In this document: piece by piece, positions 25,708-34,854 of the stretch
Layout of the letters: the number at the start of each line of letters is the position of its first letter
How positions within the stretch are numbered: position 1 is the first letter of the stretch
From: Arcanobacterium_A bovis
GTDB taxonomy: Bacteria; Actinomycetota; Actinomycetes; Actinomycetales; Actinomycetaceae
Assembly (NCBI RefSeq): GCF_042655305.1
Contig: NZ_JBHSLR010000009.1
Direction: 5' to 3' (one strand)
Length of the DNA stretch: 64,000 bases
The notes under the pieces: model-generated
The model's input: the letters and a program-made list of their open reading frames with translations, nothing else
Database searches by the model: none
What the model was told of the DNA's origin: nothing
Program-made: the position numbers and the translations under genes

Positions 25708-26142
25708 ATGGTAAACGCCACTTCACAGATCCGCGGCACGGGAGTGTCCGAAGTCGCCCTCAACACTGCTGCTATTGCCGCCTTGGTGGACAGCGACGCA
25801 GCAGGTGCGTGCGTCGTCTTTGAAGGCAAAGTTCGCAATCACGACGACGGTCGCGGCGTTACCGGTATCGAATACAGTTGCCACCCAACAGCCGAGCAGG
25901 TGATTGCGCAGGTAGCACAGGAGATCGTGGAGCGCCACCCACAAGTACAAGTAGCGCTCTATCACCGCGTAGGCGTGCTCAATATTGGTGATTTAGCAAT
26001 GGTAGCTGCGGTTTCGAGTGCCCACCGGCAGGAATCTTTCGCTGCAATCGTCGATATTGTAGACACCATCAAAGAAAAGTTACCCGTGTGGAAGCGCCAA
26101 GTTTTCACCGACGACACCGACGAGTGGGTCGGTTCCGCCTGA
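25708..26142 (+). CDS. moaE: Molybdopterin synthase catalytic subunit
   Basis: 144 residues. With MoaD it converts precursor Z to molybdopterin. The family pattern F-E-G-x-V-R-N-H (VFEGKVRNHDDGR), the YHRVGVLNIGD segment, SSAHRQESF and the catalytic-lysine region EKLPVWKRQVF are intact. It is divergent from moaC, with 67 bases between starts, and convergent with moaA 22 bases away. Confidence 0.96.
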   Translation: MVNATSQIRGTGVSEVALNTAAIAALVDSDAAGACVVFEGKVRNHDDGRGVTGIEYSCHPTAEQVIAQVAQEIVERHPQVQVALYHRVGVLNIGDLAMVAAVSSAHRQESFAAIVDIVDTIKEKLPVWKRQVFTDDTDEWVGSA

Positions 26143-26164
26143 TTGTTGGTTTCGCTTCCGCTGG

Positions 26165-27202
26165 CTATCCCCCGATTTCGGACATATACCGCTGAGGCTG
26201 TACAAAACTGGGATCGTCAATACCATGACCCGGTTTTTTCAAAGCCATGGCATCGCGCCACAGAGCTGCGATTTCGTCGTCAGTAGTACCAGCACGTAGC
26301 GGCGTGCGCAGATCGGTTTCCACGTTCCCAAAGAGGCACGTGCGCATTTGCCCATCGGCAGTGAGTCGAGTGCGATCACAGGTTCCGCAGAAGGGGTGAG
26401 TTACTGAGGCAATAATTCCAACCTGACCCGCGGGATGATCGGCACTCCCTGCAACGTTCCAAAGTCGAGCAGGAGAATGAGGACCGTGCTGGGCGGGAGT
26501 CAACTCAAATTTCTGCGAAAAAATCTCAAGGATTTCTTCTTCTGGCACCATATTGCTGCGCGACCATGTTTCTCGTGGCCCTAAAGGCATCTGCTCAATA
26601 ATACGCAACTGTAATCCGCGGCGCAGAGCAAAGAGGAGGAGGTCGTTCAACCCGTCCTCATTTGCGCCCCGCAAAGCCACGGCGTTCAGTTTGACGGGCG
26701 TCAAACCAGCGTCAAGTGCTACATCAATACCACGGAAAACGTCTGCAAGCCTATCACGATGCGCGATATGCGCGTATGTCTGCGGCTCAATGGAATCAAG
26801 CGAAATATTCACGCGGTTCAGACCTGCCGCTGCGAGTGCGTGAGCGTGTTTGTCCAGGCTGAGTGCGTTAGTGGTGAGGGCAAGATCCGGCGCAGTGCCA
26901 TCAACTGTTTCTAATCCGTGCGCGAAAGCAATAATGGCATCCAAATTTTTGCGCAAAAGTGGCTCGCCACCAGTAAAACGGATTTTATTAATTCCAAGCA
27001 GCTCAACAGCGATTTTTACAAGACGGTTTACTTCATCGTTGGTGAGCGTTTCTTCGGTAGGTAACCAAGAAAGGCCTTCCGGTGGCATACAGTATGAGCA
27101 ACGCAGATTGCACCGATCCGTAAGAGAGATTCGCAAATCGTGTGCAGTTCTACCCCATGAATCACGGAGTTCATAGGTGGGTGCTGAAACTGAACTGCGC
27201 AC
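26165..27202 (-). CDS. moaA: GTP 3',8-cyclase
   Basis: 345 residues, GTG start with AAGGA 5 bases upstream. A radical-SAM enzyme starting molybdenum cofactor synthesis. The first iron-sulfur motif CNLRCSYCMPPEG lies near 32-44; the second cluster ligands are CGTCDRTRLTADGQMRTC near the C-terminus. The protein ends SEIGG; the terminal Gly-Gly is required for SAM cleavage in MoaA proteins (family knowledge). It lies at one edge of the cofactor block. Confidence 0.97.
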   Translation of the reverse strand: MRSSVSAPTYELRDSWGRTAHDLRISLTDRCNLRCSYCMPPEGLSWLPTEETLTNDEVNRLVKIAVELLGINKIRFTGGEPLLRKNLDAIIAFAHGLETVDGTAPDLALTTNALSLDKHAHALAAAGLNRVNISLDSIEPQTYAHIAHRDRLADVFRGIDVALDAGLTPVKLNAVALRGANEDGLNDLLLFALRRGLQLRIIEQMPLGPRETWSRSNMVPEEEILEIFSQKFELTPAQHGPHSPARLWNVAGSADHPAGQVGIIASVTHPFCGTCDRTRLTADGQMRTCLFGNVETDLRTPLRAGTTDDEIAALWRDAMALKKPGHGIDDPSFVQPQRYMSEIGG

Positions 27203-27693
27203 GAAAATCCTTTCAAGGAAAAATTTAGGGTAAAGCTGGAAACTTATCTCAACTAGCCGCTGTTAACACAACACATATAACTCTATAATAGCCGTGAACC
27301 ACTAAACCTAGCGCCAATCACAGTTGAAATATAATTTATTCCACCTCAAACAGCGACGATTGTCGACAGCATTCACATTTACGACCATATAACCGTGTAT
27401 ACCCACTATGTATAGAAAATCACTTAAGAGATAATTACAGGAACACGGTAGCAAAAAGTCGCCAAAAATACTTTAATCTTTAATTAAAGGACTCATTTCG
27501 TAAATCAGAAAATTTCTAAAATACCCACCCAGAGCCGCTTATTATTTGCATAATTATTCAAATCAAAATATTGTCAGAACGGTTGGTGCCGCTGGTAAAT
27601 ATTGTACAAATATCAACACTGCACCACGAAATATGAAATGTTTGTGAATAGTTTGGTATGTTCAATTTGTTGGGTTTGTCGGTTTAATGAGAA
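27203..27693. promoter_or_regulatory. 490-bp AT-rich intergenic region between divergent moaA and the SufR-like regulator
   Basis: There is no open reading frame of note. The region is clearly richer in A and T than the flanks. It holds a perfect inverted repeat CTTTAAT-CTTTA-ATTAAAG (27471-27489), which has operator size. It also has several TATAAT-like strings such as CTATAATAG (27283-27291), which could be a -10 box towards either gene. I could not fit a convincing CRP/FNR-type site. It may be a landing site for the regulator at 27694, but that is inference. Confidence 0.4.
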
Positions 27694-28437
27694 ATGGTGT
27701 CAATGATGAGAGTGAATCCCCCAAAAAGTTCGGGTGTTTTATGTAACGCGATTATGAATCTTTCACCCGCTCATCAAGCAATGTTGAAATATCTTTCAAC
27801 CTTTCTTGAACCGCTATCTATTGCCGAAATTGCCGAGATGCAAGGACTGCATCAAAATTCGGTGCGTGAGAGCATTGATGCACTCGTAGCGGCTGGTCTA
27901 GTTGAGCGTAGCAAGATTGAGACGACGGGGCGTGGTCGCCCTGCATGGGCATATTACACAACAGCCCCTGAGCATGAAGTCATCACCGATGCCTACTTAA
28001 CAAAGTTCGTGCGCGGTATCTGTGAAATGCTGAAAGAGTGCGCACCCGATCCAGAGAAAAAAGCGTATGAGATGGGTATGGAATGGGCTTCCGATCTCAA
28101 ACCACACGTCGAAAACTTCCTCGATGATATCGGCGTCTCATTTGATGATGTGAAAAAGTTTGACGATACACAGTTGCTAGGAGTAGTGCGTCTACTCGCA
28201 TCTGCAGCAGGACATGACGCAGTTGTCAAACCCAATACACAACACACAATCCAAATGCGTGCATGCCCATTTGTGGATATTGATGGAAGTATCGATCCAA
28301 TCATGTGCGAGATGCATCGTGGGCAACTTGACGGATTTTTGTGCGTTGCCTCCGATAATTCCAAAAAAATGGTTCTATCCCCAGCAGTACGTCCGGGAAT
28401 TTGTGAAATTGAGTTGCTAGTCAGCGAAGAAGCTTAA
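27694..28437 (+). CDS. SufR-like (COG2345-type) winged-helix regulator with C-terminal cysteine cluster
   Basis: About 247 residues. The start is uncertain: three in-frame ATGs occur within 70 bases and none has a strong ribosome binding site. An N-terminal winged helix (about 25-90: LSIAEIAEMQGLHQNSVRESIDALVAAGLVERS) is followed by a linker and a C-terminal RACPFVDIDG...PIMCEMHRGQLDGFLC, a C-x13-C-x11-C arrangement. This resembles SufR-type regulators, which bind an iron-sulfur cluster. Between the cofactor genes and a cation ATPase, it could sense oxygen or nitric oxide; that is inference. Confidence 0.7.
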   Translation: MVSMMRVNPPKSSGVLCNAIMNLSPAHQAMLKYLSTFLEPLSIAEIAEMQGLHQNSVRESIDALVAAGLVERSKIETTGRGRPAWAYYTTAPEHEVITDAYLTKFVRGICEMLKECAPDPEKKAYEMGMEWASDLKPHVENFLDDIGVSFDDVKKFDDTQLLGVVRLLASAAGHDAVVKPNTQHTIQMRACPFVDIDGSIDPIMCEMHRGQLDGFLCVASDNSKKMVLSPAVRPGICEIELLVSEEA

Positions 28438-28523
28438 TGACAAGAAATATAAGTTCATGACGTATCTGCCTGATATGCTGTGCATATGCAATGCTAGCGC
28501 AGCTAGAAGGGAACAGATACGCC

Positions 28524-30899
28524 ATGAACAATACTGTTCACCAGGCTCAGAATTCGCCTGACACAATCAAGGGTCTTACTGCGGCAGAAGTACAAACACG
28601 CATCGAGCATGGCCAGATAAATAAGCTTCCACCCCGCAGTGGCAAGACCGTTGCAAATATTATTCGCGATAACGTTTGCACCCGCATCAATGCGATTTTG
28701 GGTGTACTTTTTGTCATGGTTGCCATTACCGGTTCATGGATAAACAGCGCATTCGGCGTGCTTATCGTCGTGAACTCTCTCATTGGAATCGTGCAAGAAC
28801 TACGTGCCAAGTCCACCTTGGAATCCTTGAGCTTGATCGGCGAAGAGCACCCAATTGTGCTCCGCGACGGCGAAGAACGCGAGGTGACTCAAGAAGAGCT
28901 CGTGTTGGACGACGTCGTCGTTGTGAAAGCTGGCAACCAGATCGTGGTGGACGGCAAAGTGCTCGCGGCGGACTATCTAGCTGTTGACGAATCGATGCTC
29001 ACCGGGGAATCTGATCCGGTGGTCAAGGAGCCAGGAGACCCTATAGTCTCAGGCTCATTTGTGGTGGTAGGAACTGGAAAGTTCCGGGTATCGAAGGTAG
29101 GAGCGGAGTCGTATGCGGCGCAAATTGCAACCCAGGCATCGAAATTCACGCTTCACAAGTCTCAGCTGCAAGCTGGTATCGATTCGATCCTCAAATACAT
29201 CACGCTGATCCTTATACCAGTGGGAATCTTGACCATCATCGCGCAGATGCGTCAGGACGGCCCGGCAGATTGGCGTGAAGTAATTCTTGCGATCACCGGT
29301 GCGCTGGTGCCCATGGTTCCAGAAGGACTCATTCTCATCACGTCCACTGCCTTTGCTTTGGGCGTGATTCGCCTAGGCAAGCGCAAATGTTTGGTTCAAG
29401 AGCTTCCGGCTATTGAAGGTCTAGCACGCGTGGACGTGGTTTGTGCCGACAAAACTGGCACACTCACCGAGAATACGCTCGAATTTTCGCAGATTGTAGC
29501 GTTGGCTGATACTAACACTGAGGCTTATCGCGAGGCTCTTGCCCAGCTCGCCTGGGCAGACCCCGATCCGAATGCCACCACACAAGCTCTGTGCGACGCC
29601 TTCAAAAAGCCAGCTCATGCGTGGCACGTACACGAGCGCAAGCCTTTTAGCTCAGCCGATAAATGGGCTGGTATTTCTTTCCAGTACGACGACGCCGTAC
29701 ACAGTTTCGTTTTTGGCGCGCCGGACGTACTCGATCCGAACGCACAGGCGGGAAATCAGGCAGAACAGTTCGGTAATAAAGGTCTACGTGTGCTGATGTT
29801 TGGCATAGTGAACAAGCCTTTTGCCGACGTCGATGTGGCACGCGACGTTACCCCACTCGCCCTGGTGCTCTTCGATCAAAAGCTGCGCGACGACGTCCCC
29901 GATACATTGGCTTACTTTGCCGAGCAGGAAGTAAATCTCAAGATCATCTCCGGCGATAATGCCAAGTCGGTTGCCGCAGTAACACGCAGGCTCGGCGTCA
30001 ATGTGGGAGAAACGGTAGACGCTCGCACGCTCACGGATCCGGCGTCGTTCGGAGAAACCGTGGAAAACGCACAGGTGTTTGGGCGCGTGACTCCCGCACA
30101 GAAACGAGAAATGGTGCGTGCGCTCCAAGAACGCGGGCACACCGTGGCAATGACGGGCGACGGCGTCAATGACGTACTAGCCCTGAAAGATTCCGATATT
30201 GGCGTTGCGATGGGAACGGGATCGTCGGCGGCACGTTCCGTTGCGAAGATCGTATTGCTCGACAATAAGTTTGCTACCTTGCCTTATGTAGTGGGTGAGG
30301 GTCGGCGGGTGATCGGAAATATTGAGCGAGTTGCCAACCTGTTCTTAACAAAAACGATCTACTCGGTGCTCATTGCAACGCTTGTGCTGCTTTCGAATGT
30401 TCCGTTCCCGTTCCAGCCGATTCATGTGTCGATTACAGGGTGGTTTACCATCGGTATTCCTGCCTTCTTCTTGGCATTACCTCCGAACAATCAGCGAGCG
30501 CGTGACGGCTTTGTGAGGCGAGTATTGAGCTTTGCTGCCCCTGCAGGCGTGATTGTTGGCTTGTGCGCCTTTACTGCCTATATGGTGGCATCCGGTGGGC
30601 ATGTACCGGCGCGTCATATACAAGAATCCACCGCAGCTTTGGTGGCGCTTATTGTGCCGGCAACCTGGGTGGTGGCACTCATTGCACGCCCCTGGAATTG
30701 GTGGAAGATACTTCTTCTTACCTTGCCACTGGTAGCCTATTCAATTATTTTCACTTGCGAGTTCACACAGCGGCTCTTCATACTCGACTCCTCAAATGAG
30801 ATGATGATGCTCACTGGTTTGGGTATCGGCTTCATAGGGGCAATCTGCGTAGAGGTCCTGTGGCACCTGGTGGGTAAGAAAAACTACGTACAGGAGTAG
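28524..30899 (+). CDS. CtpE-like cation-translocating P-type ATPase
   Basis: 791 residues from the ATG at 28524, which has AAGGGA upstream; an ATG at 28491 has no site. Motifs are DESMLTGESDPV (actuator), VPEGL, the phosphorylation motif CADKTGTLTEN and GDGVNDVLALKDSDIGVAMG. About ten membrane helices are predicted. The opening GLTAAEVQTRIEHGQ and RINAILGVLF match the actinobacterial CtpE family, in which the mycobacterial member has been linked to calcium uptake (known for that protein). There are no N-terminal heavy-metal domains, so copper or zinc is unlikely. Confidence 0.9.
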   Translation: MNNTVHQAQNSPDTIKGLTAAEVQTRIEHGQINKLPPRSGKTVANIIRDNVCTRINAILGVLFVMVAITGSWINSAFGVLIVVNSLIGIVQELRAKSTLESLSLIGEEHPIVLRDGEEREVTQEELVLDDVVVVKAGNQIVVDGKVLAADYLAVDESMLTGESDPVVKEPGDPIVSGSFVVVGTGKFRVSKVGAESYAAQIATQASKFTLHKSQLQAGIDSILKYITLILIPVGILTIIAQMRQDGPADWREVILAITGALVPMVPEGLILITSTAFALGVIRLGKRKCLVQELPAIEGLARVDVVCADKTGTLTENTLEFSQIVALADTNTEAYREALAQLAWADPDPNATTQALCDAFKKPAHAWHVHERKPFSSADKWAGISFQYDDAVHSFVFGAPDVLDPNAQAGNQAEQFGNKGLRVLMFGIVNKPFADVDVARDVTPLALVLFDQKLRDDVPDTLAYFAEQEVNLKIISGDNAKSVAAVTRRLGVNVGETVDARTLTDPASFGETVENAQVFGRVTPAQKREMVRALQERGHTVAMTGDGVNDVLALKDSDIGVAMGTGSSAARSVAKIVLLDNKFATLPYVVGEGRRVIGNIERVANLFLTKTIYSVLIATLVLLSNVPFPFQPIHVSITGWFTIGIPAFFLALPPNNQRARDGFVRRVLSFAAPAGVIVGLCAFTAYMVASGGHVPARHIQESTAALVALIVPATWVVALIARPWNWWKILLLTLPLVAYSIIFTCEFTQRLFILDSSNEMMMLTGLGIGFIGAICVEVLWHLVGKKNYVQE

Positions 30900-31082
30900 G
30901 CTTTCTCGCCGTTTCGTGGATCAAGCAAGATTGAGCGCAAGCAAGCATGTGCCACCTTGTGACGCACACAACATTATTGTAATGTTCGGCGAATTAGAGC
31001 CAAAAAATATGCTTCACACGCACTAAAAATCGGATTCCCAGCCTTTTCTCAGAAAGACTTGCGGGTAATCCAAGAATGGGTG

Positions 31083-31221
31083 CTCATACTAGATATTGAC
31101 GACGGCGAGAGTGACGAATCTTGCTCCGAGGGTTTTCTCCCGTCGTTGCGTGTATGAGTGCAAAGTGAGAACTGGCGGTTCAGCTTTTGGAAGTAGTGCC
31201 CCAAAAGCATCAGAATCGCCA
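31083..31221 (+). ncRNA. Candidate structured RNA between convergent genes
   Basis: Two long stem-loops lie immediately upstream of the strong terminator hairpin in the 430-base gap between ctpE and the GlsB-like gene. Arm 1: CTCATAC (31083-31089) pairs with GTATGAG (31152-31158), and inside it ACGACGG-c-GAG (31099-31109) pairs with CTC-CCGTCGT (31137-31146). Arm 2: TGGCGGTTC (31173-31181) pairs with GAATCGCCA (31213-31221) with one G-U, enclosing GCTTTTGG/CCAAAAGC. No coding frame accounts for it. I cannot assign it to a known RNA family, and no clear promoter was found. The rest of 30900-31080 shows nothing I can name. Confidence 0.45.
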
Positions 31222-31230
31222 CTCCCCAAA

Positions 31231-31270
31231 AGAGGGGCAGCCGAATTGCGTGGGTGGCTGCCCCTCTTTC
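31231..31270. terminator. Bidirectional terminator after ctpE / GlsB-like gene
   Basis: AGAGGGGCAGCC (31231-31242) pairs perfectly with GGCTGCCCCTCT (31256-31267) over a 13-base loop. On the plus strand TTCTCGTTTG follows; on the minus strand TTTTGG follows. It may also terminate the candidate structured RNA just upstream. Confidence 0.88.
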
Positions 31271-31328
31271 TCGTTTGTATTAAGTTATGATCCGATAACT
31301 ATCGATTGATGGGTTATCGTTTTTTCGA

Positions 31329-31595
31329 TTATCGATTCGAACCAGAACGCACGCCGAGGTAAATCGAAATTGCAACGATTGCACAGAGTGTCGATACTGC
31401 CCAGCGAATCCAGTCAATTCCACCAGTATCTGCCGGGTAACCGAAAAGTTGCAGCACTACGTTTGCAACTACTACACCCAATGCACCAAGGAGCATCGTG
31501 GCCAGAATCGAAATATTCTGATTGCCCTTCATGAATAGACGGGCAAGAGCGCCAATAACAAGTCCAAAGATGAGGGTACCAATAATGTTCAGCAT
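31329..31595 (-). CDS. GlsB/YeaQ/YmgE family membrane protein
   Basis: 88 residues from the ATG at 31595, preceded by GAAGGAAGCAAT; an upstream frame to 31700 lacks a site. Three membrane helices with the family pattern IGTLIFGLVIGALARLFMKG. These transglycosylase-associated proteins are small inner-membrane stress proteins of unclear mechanism. The gene stands alone between the ctpE terminator and the etf genes. Confidence 0.92.
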   Translation of the reverse strand: MLNIIGTLIFGLVIGALARLFMKGNQNISILATMLLGALGVVVANVVLQLFGYPADTGGIDWIRWAVSTLCAIVAISIYLGVRSGSNR

Positions 31596-31772
31596 ATTGC
31601 TTCCTTCGTTTTCCAGACATCCCGAAAGATGTTTGGGGCTAGAGGACTTCTCTAGCTCACACTTCATGCCATTGCCGTTCCATAGGCGGCACTTACACAC
31701 GGGTGCTTTAGTTACACAATAAAACGATCTGGTACTAAAGACCTAAATTTTCAGCTGTGGGAGAGAATTTTT

Positions 31773-31807
31773 GGGGGTTTTGGGTGCTTTTTGCGCCCAA
31801 AACCCCC
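31773..31807. terminator. 12-bp G/C hairpin downstream of etfA
   Basis: GGGGGTTTTGGG (31773-31784) pairs perfectly with CCCAAAACCCCC (31796-31807) over an 11-base loop, 77 bases after the etfA stop. No U-tract follows on the etfA transcript, so it may be a termination or RNA-stabilising structure. Confidence 0.6.
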
Positions 31808-31883
31808 AGTAATGTCAACTTTTGACGAGTGTGTGTGGCTTGTGAATCAGTACATCACAAAGCCATAAACTAGTATTTTATGG

Positions 31884-32759
31884 CTAGAGTGAAGCTTGCA
31901 GAGCTGGCACTACTTCATACAGATCGCCGATAATGCCGTAGTCCGCTTCTTGGAAAATAGGTGCTTGCGGATCCTCATTTATCGCCACAATAATCTTCGA
32001 GTCGCGGATACCGCCAGCGTGATGAATCTGCCCCGACACACCAATCGCAAGATAAAGCTCTGCTGCAATGGTCTGACCAGTCAAACCAATATAGGAATCA
32101 AACCAACCATGCCCTTCCGCCAGCGGACGAGTAGCCCCCACCTGCGCACCAATCGCTTCGGCGAGTTCGCTAATCATCGCAAGGTCTTTTTCCTCTGCAA
32201 TGCCGCGCCCTACACCAATCACACGGTCGGCTCGCGAAAGATCTGCCGACGACGCCACAATCGGTTGCGTTTCCAGCACTGAAACCCCATCCCATGGAGT
32301 AAGTTCCAGCATCTCAACAACTGCATTTCCACCGTCAGGAATTTCACCAGCAGGAAGCGTCAAAGCGACTGGCCCTTGCACGGAAACTGTTTCATGAGCC
32401 AAACCTGCTACCAGCACAGTTGCACTGCGAGAAGAATTGTCCCAGGCGATTGCCGAAGAAATCCACGTGCCGTTCATAGCTGCCGTTGCAGCCGCGGCAA
32501 GCGATCGCTCAGGAGCGAAATCAGCTGCCAAAACTGTTTGTGCACCCTGCTCAGCGAGCCATGCACCCACCGCTTGAGCGTACATTTCTGCCACCGTATT
32601 GGTGCGGACATGCACAATTTTTACAACCGGAGCTTGTGCGAGCGCCGCGGCGAGCGCGTCGTCGCCAACGATCAGCAAGTTTGCATCCTGCCCGGCAGCA
32701 GCAAGCACTGAAGAAATACTTGCAGAACTACTTGCAATAACCCAAACACTCATGCTCAC
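31884..32759 (-). CDS. etfA: Electron transfer flavoprotein, alpha subunit
   Basis: 291 residues. The C-terminal FAD-binding region is clear: RPLAEGHGWFDSYIGLTGQ, ISGQIHHAGGIRDSK-like GVSGQIHHAGG, and VAINEDPQAPIFQEADYGIIGDL. It is slightly shorter than common EtfA (about 315). It carries electrons from flavin dehydrogenases to a membrane quinone reductase. The start overlaps the etfB stop by 4 bases (ATGA). Neither an acyl-CoA dehydrogenase nor ETF-quinone oxidoreductase is in the window, so the donor and acceptor are unknown. Confidence 0.95.
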   Translation of the reverse strand: MSMSVWVIASSSASISSVLAAAGQDANLLIVGDDALAAALAQAPVVKIVHVRTNTVAEMYAQAVGAWLAEQGAQTVLAADFAPERSLAAAATAAMNGTWISSAIAWDNSSRSATVLVAGLAHETVSVQGPVALTLPAGEIPDGGNAVVEMLELTPWDGVSVLETQPIVASSADLSRADRVIGVGRGIAEEKDLAMISELAEAIGAQVGATRPLAEGHGWFDSYIGLTGQTIAAELYLAIGVSGQIHHAGGIRDSKIIVAINEDPQAPIFQEADYGIIGDLYEVVPALQASL

Positions 32760-33520
32760 AACACTCCTTCGCTACGCAGCGCAGCCACCAATTCTTTAGC
32801 AGCGTCAGCAGAGTCAAAAATAATATGCTTACGCTCGCGAGTTGCTGGCTTCTCGGTGCCCGTCACCTCAGCGACACCAGCTGATACTTCGATTTCCAGC
32901 TCCGCCAAGTCCACTTTTTCAACCGGCTTCTTGCGAGCCGCCATAATGTCTTTCATACCGATCAACGGGATTGACGAGGCATCGGTAGTGACAGAAAGAA
33001 CCGCTGCACCGTTCAGTTTAAGCACTTGGTGTGCACCCTGGAAGTGGCGCGTGACTTTGAGGCCGTCGTCAAGCGGAGAAATCTCGCTCACATCGGCGAA
33101 AGCGGGTATTCCCAAGTAGGCCGCGAGAAGGGCTGGAACTGAACGTCCGCCCACATCCGCCGAGGAATCACCAGCAATAATCAGATCTACGTCACCAATC
33201 CGGCGCACAAGACCAGCCAAAACACGTGCGTAGGTATCGGCCGACGCCGCAGCCAAAGTTTCGTCCGCCACCACAACGAGCTGATCAAGTCCGCGAGCTG
33301 CTGCTGCTTGCGTCGCTTTCGGCGTCGCCGCACTCACATCGCCTGCTGTAATACCGATGAGTTCAGCGCCAGTGGCATCAGCCAATAGTCGCGCAACTCG
33401 CATCGCAACCGGATCGTACTCCGAAATCGCACGCTTATTTCCCCAGGTAACAACGCCTTCATTAGAAACAGAAGCGTCTTGTGGGTTCGGCGCCCATTTA
33501 TAAGCAACCACAATTTTCAT
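32756..33520 (-). CDS. etfB: Electron transfer flavoprotein, beta subunit
   Basis: 254 residues. MKIVVAYKWAPNPQDASVSNEGVV, EYDPVAMRVARLLADATGAELIGITAG and LIIAGDSSADVGGRSVPALLAAYLGIP are EtfB/FixA signatures, the second for the AMP-binding region. It is the first gene of the etfBA operon and overlaps etfA by 4 bases. GAGAGGG lies upstream of the ATG. A tRNA-Pro gene is 153 bases upstream on the same strand. Confidence 0.95.
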   Translation of the reverse strand: MKIVVAYKWAPNPQDASVSNEGVVTWGNKRAISEYDPVAMRVARLLADATGAELIGITAGDVSAATPKATQAAAARGLDQLVVVADETLAAASADTYARVLAGLVRRIGDVDLIIAGDSSADVGGRSVPALLAAYLGIPAFADVSEISPLDDGLKVTRHFQGAHQVLKLNGAAVLSVTTDASSIPLIGMKDIMAARKKPVEKVDLAELEIEVSAGVAEVTGTEKPATRERKHIIFDSADAAKELVAALRSEGVL

Positions 33521-33672
33521 CTATTTGCCCTCTCATTCGCGCCATATCATTGTCTAATACGGTGGCAATAAATGGAATGTACATAAGAAAATGGAGACGA
33601 ATCACAAACTGCGAAACGCCTCCACCAACTGCCTGTGAAAACTTCTCGTGAAGCAATCTACGCCAGTCTGAG

Positions 33673-33746
<74 letters not shown>

Positions 33747-33810
33747 AAATGATTTCCTAAGAAACCATGCAACTTCTCCATAATATCCGAAAACATCGAG
33801 ATAGTGGAAA

Positions 33811-34854
33811 TTAGAGACTTATAACATCCATTTGGATTACTTCTGGCGCGCAGAAAGTGCGAAATGGAGTAAATGGCGAGGTACCTAGCCCAGCTGAAAC
33901 CTGCACCAAAGAAGTCTGGGGCTCTTCGTCGCAATTCCAACCAATGATTGCACCGTCCCCACGTACCGGCGCTTTATCTTCCAGTGGCCAGCGGAAAAGT
34001 CCCGAAGCATAGCGATTTGGCAGGTCACAATTCGTGACCAGCGCATGATGGCCTGGCAAACATACCTGACCACCATGCGTGTGACCAGCAAAGATAAGGT
34101 GGCATCCGTCGTCATGCATCGTATCCAAAACATGGGCGTAAGGAGCGTGAGTTACACCGATACGGATCGTTCGCCGTCCACGCGCAGTATCTGAATCTGA
34201 CGACGCCGCAGGGAATGCATCGCGCCGAATATGCGGATCGTCCACACCCACGAGGTCTATACTCCACGTTCCGATGGATACCTGGGTGCGAGAATTATTG
34301 AGATTCACCCAACCCAATTCTTCCAACCGTGCCGTTAATTTGGCAGTTGGGAGCGAGGCAGGAGGCTCTTTCGCTCCTGACTTCTTTGAGCCTGAATCTT
34401 CCGAGGAATTACGCCACAAGTAGCGGAACGGATTTTTCAACTTCGGCGCATGGTAGTCGTTCGAACCAAAGACGAATACTCCCGGCACGCCTTTGAAAAT
34501 CGAAAGCGCGTCAATGAGCGGATCAACTGCACTACCTTGAGAAATGAGATCACCGGTAATCACAATCAGATCCGGTGCCTGCACGTCCAAATCCCGCAAG
34601 AAAGCAATTCGCTTCGCCTGGCGAGTCATCAAATGCACATCGGAAATATGAAGAATGCGCAATGTGTCGGACGCAATCCGCGATTCACGCACAGCGCGCG
34701 CTTCGTCGTCGGCCGTGGCAATCTGCGTCGAACCATCAGGAAGCAATACGCTGCGGCGTCGTAAACGATAGGCATGTGCGTTAATAATCGAGCCTACGCA
34801 CACTCCCGCGCCTAAAACGAAAGGTGCTGCCCACAGAAACGGCTTTAGCTTCAC
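33811..34854 (-). CDS. Membrane-anchored metallophosphoesterase
   Basis: 347 residues. An N-terminal membrane helix (about 5-27) precedes a calcineurin-like phosphoesterase domain: LHISDVHL, DLIVITGDL, FVFGSNDYH and FAGHTHGGQVCLPG supply the metal ligands. The ATG overlaps the PBP stop by 4 bases (ATGA), implying translational coupling. A metallophosphoesterase beside ponA2 also occurs in M. tuberculosis (Rv3683, from memory). YkoE/UDP-diacylglucosamine hydrolase-like lipid substrates are possible; the sequence does not decide. Confidence 0.92.
   Translation of the reverse strand: MKLKPFLWAAPFVLGAGVCVGSIINAHAYRLRRRSVLLPDGSTQIATADDEARAVRESRIASDTLRILHISDVHLMTRQAKRIAFLRDLDVQAPDLIVITGDLISQGSAVDPLIDALSIFKGVPGVFVFGSNDYHAPKLKNPFRYLWRNSSEDSGSKKSGAKEPPASLPTAKLTARLEELGWVNLNNSRTQVSIGTWSIDLVGVDDPHIRRDAFPAASSDSDTARGRRTIRIGVTHAPYAHVLDTMHDDGCHLIFAGHTHGGQVCLPGHHALVTNCDLPNRYASGLFRWPLEDKAPVRGDGAIIGWNCDEEPQTSLVQVSAGLGTSPFTPFRTFCAPEVIQMDVISL

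Noticed and set aside
31083..31270. Assignment of the structured RNA to 6C RNA, SRP RNA or 6S RNA
   Set aside because: The loops lack the cytosine runs of 6C RNA, there is no GGAAG..GCAG SRP core, and no long central bubble as in 6S RNA.
31096..31290. 64-codon frame across the candidate structured RNA and terminator
   Set aside because: It runs through two hairpins and the terminator and has no family match; the sequence is better explained by RNA structure.
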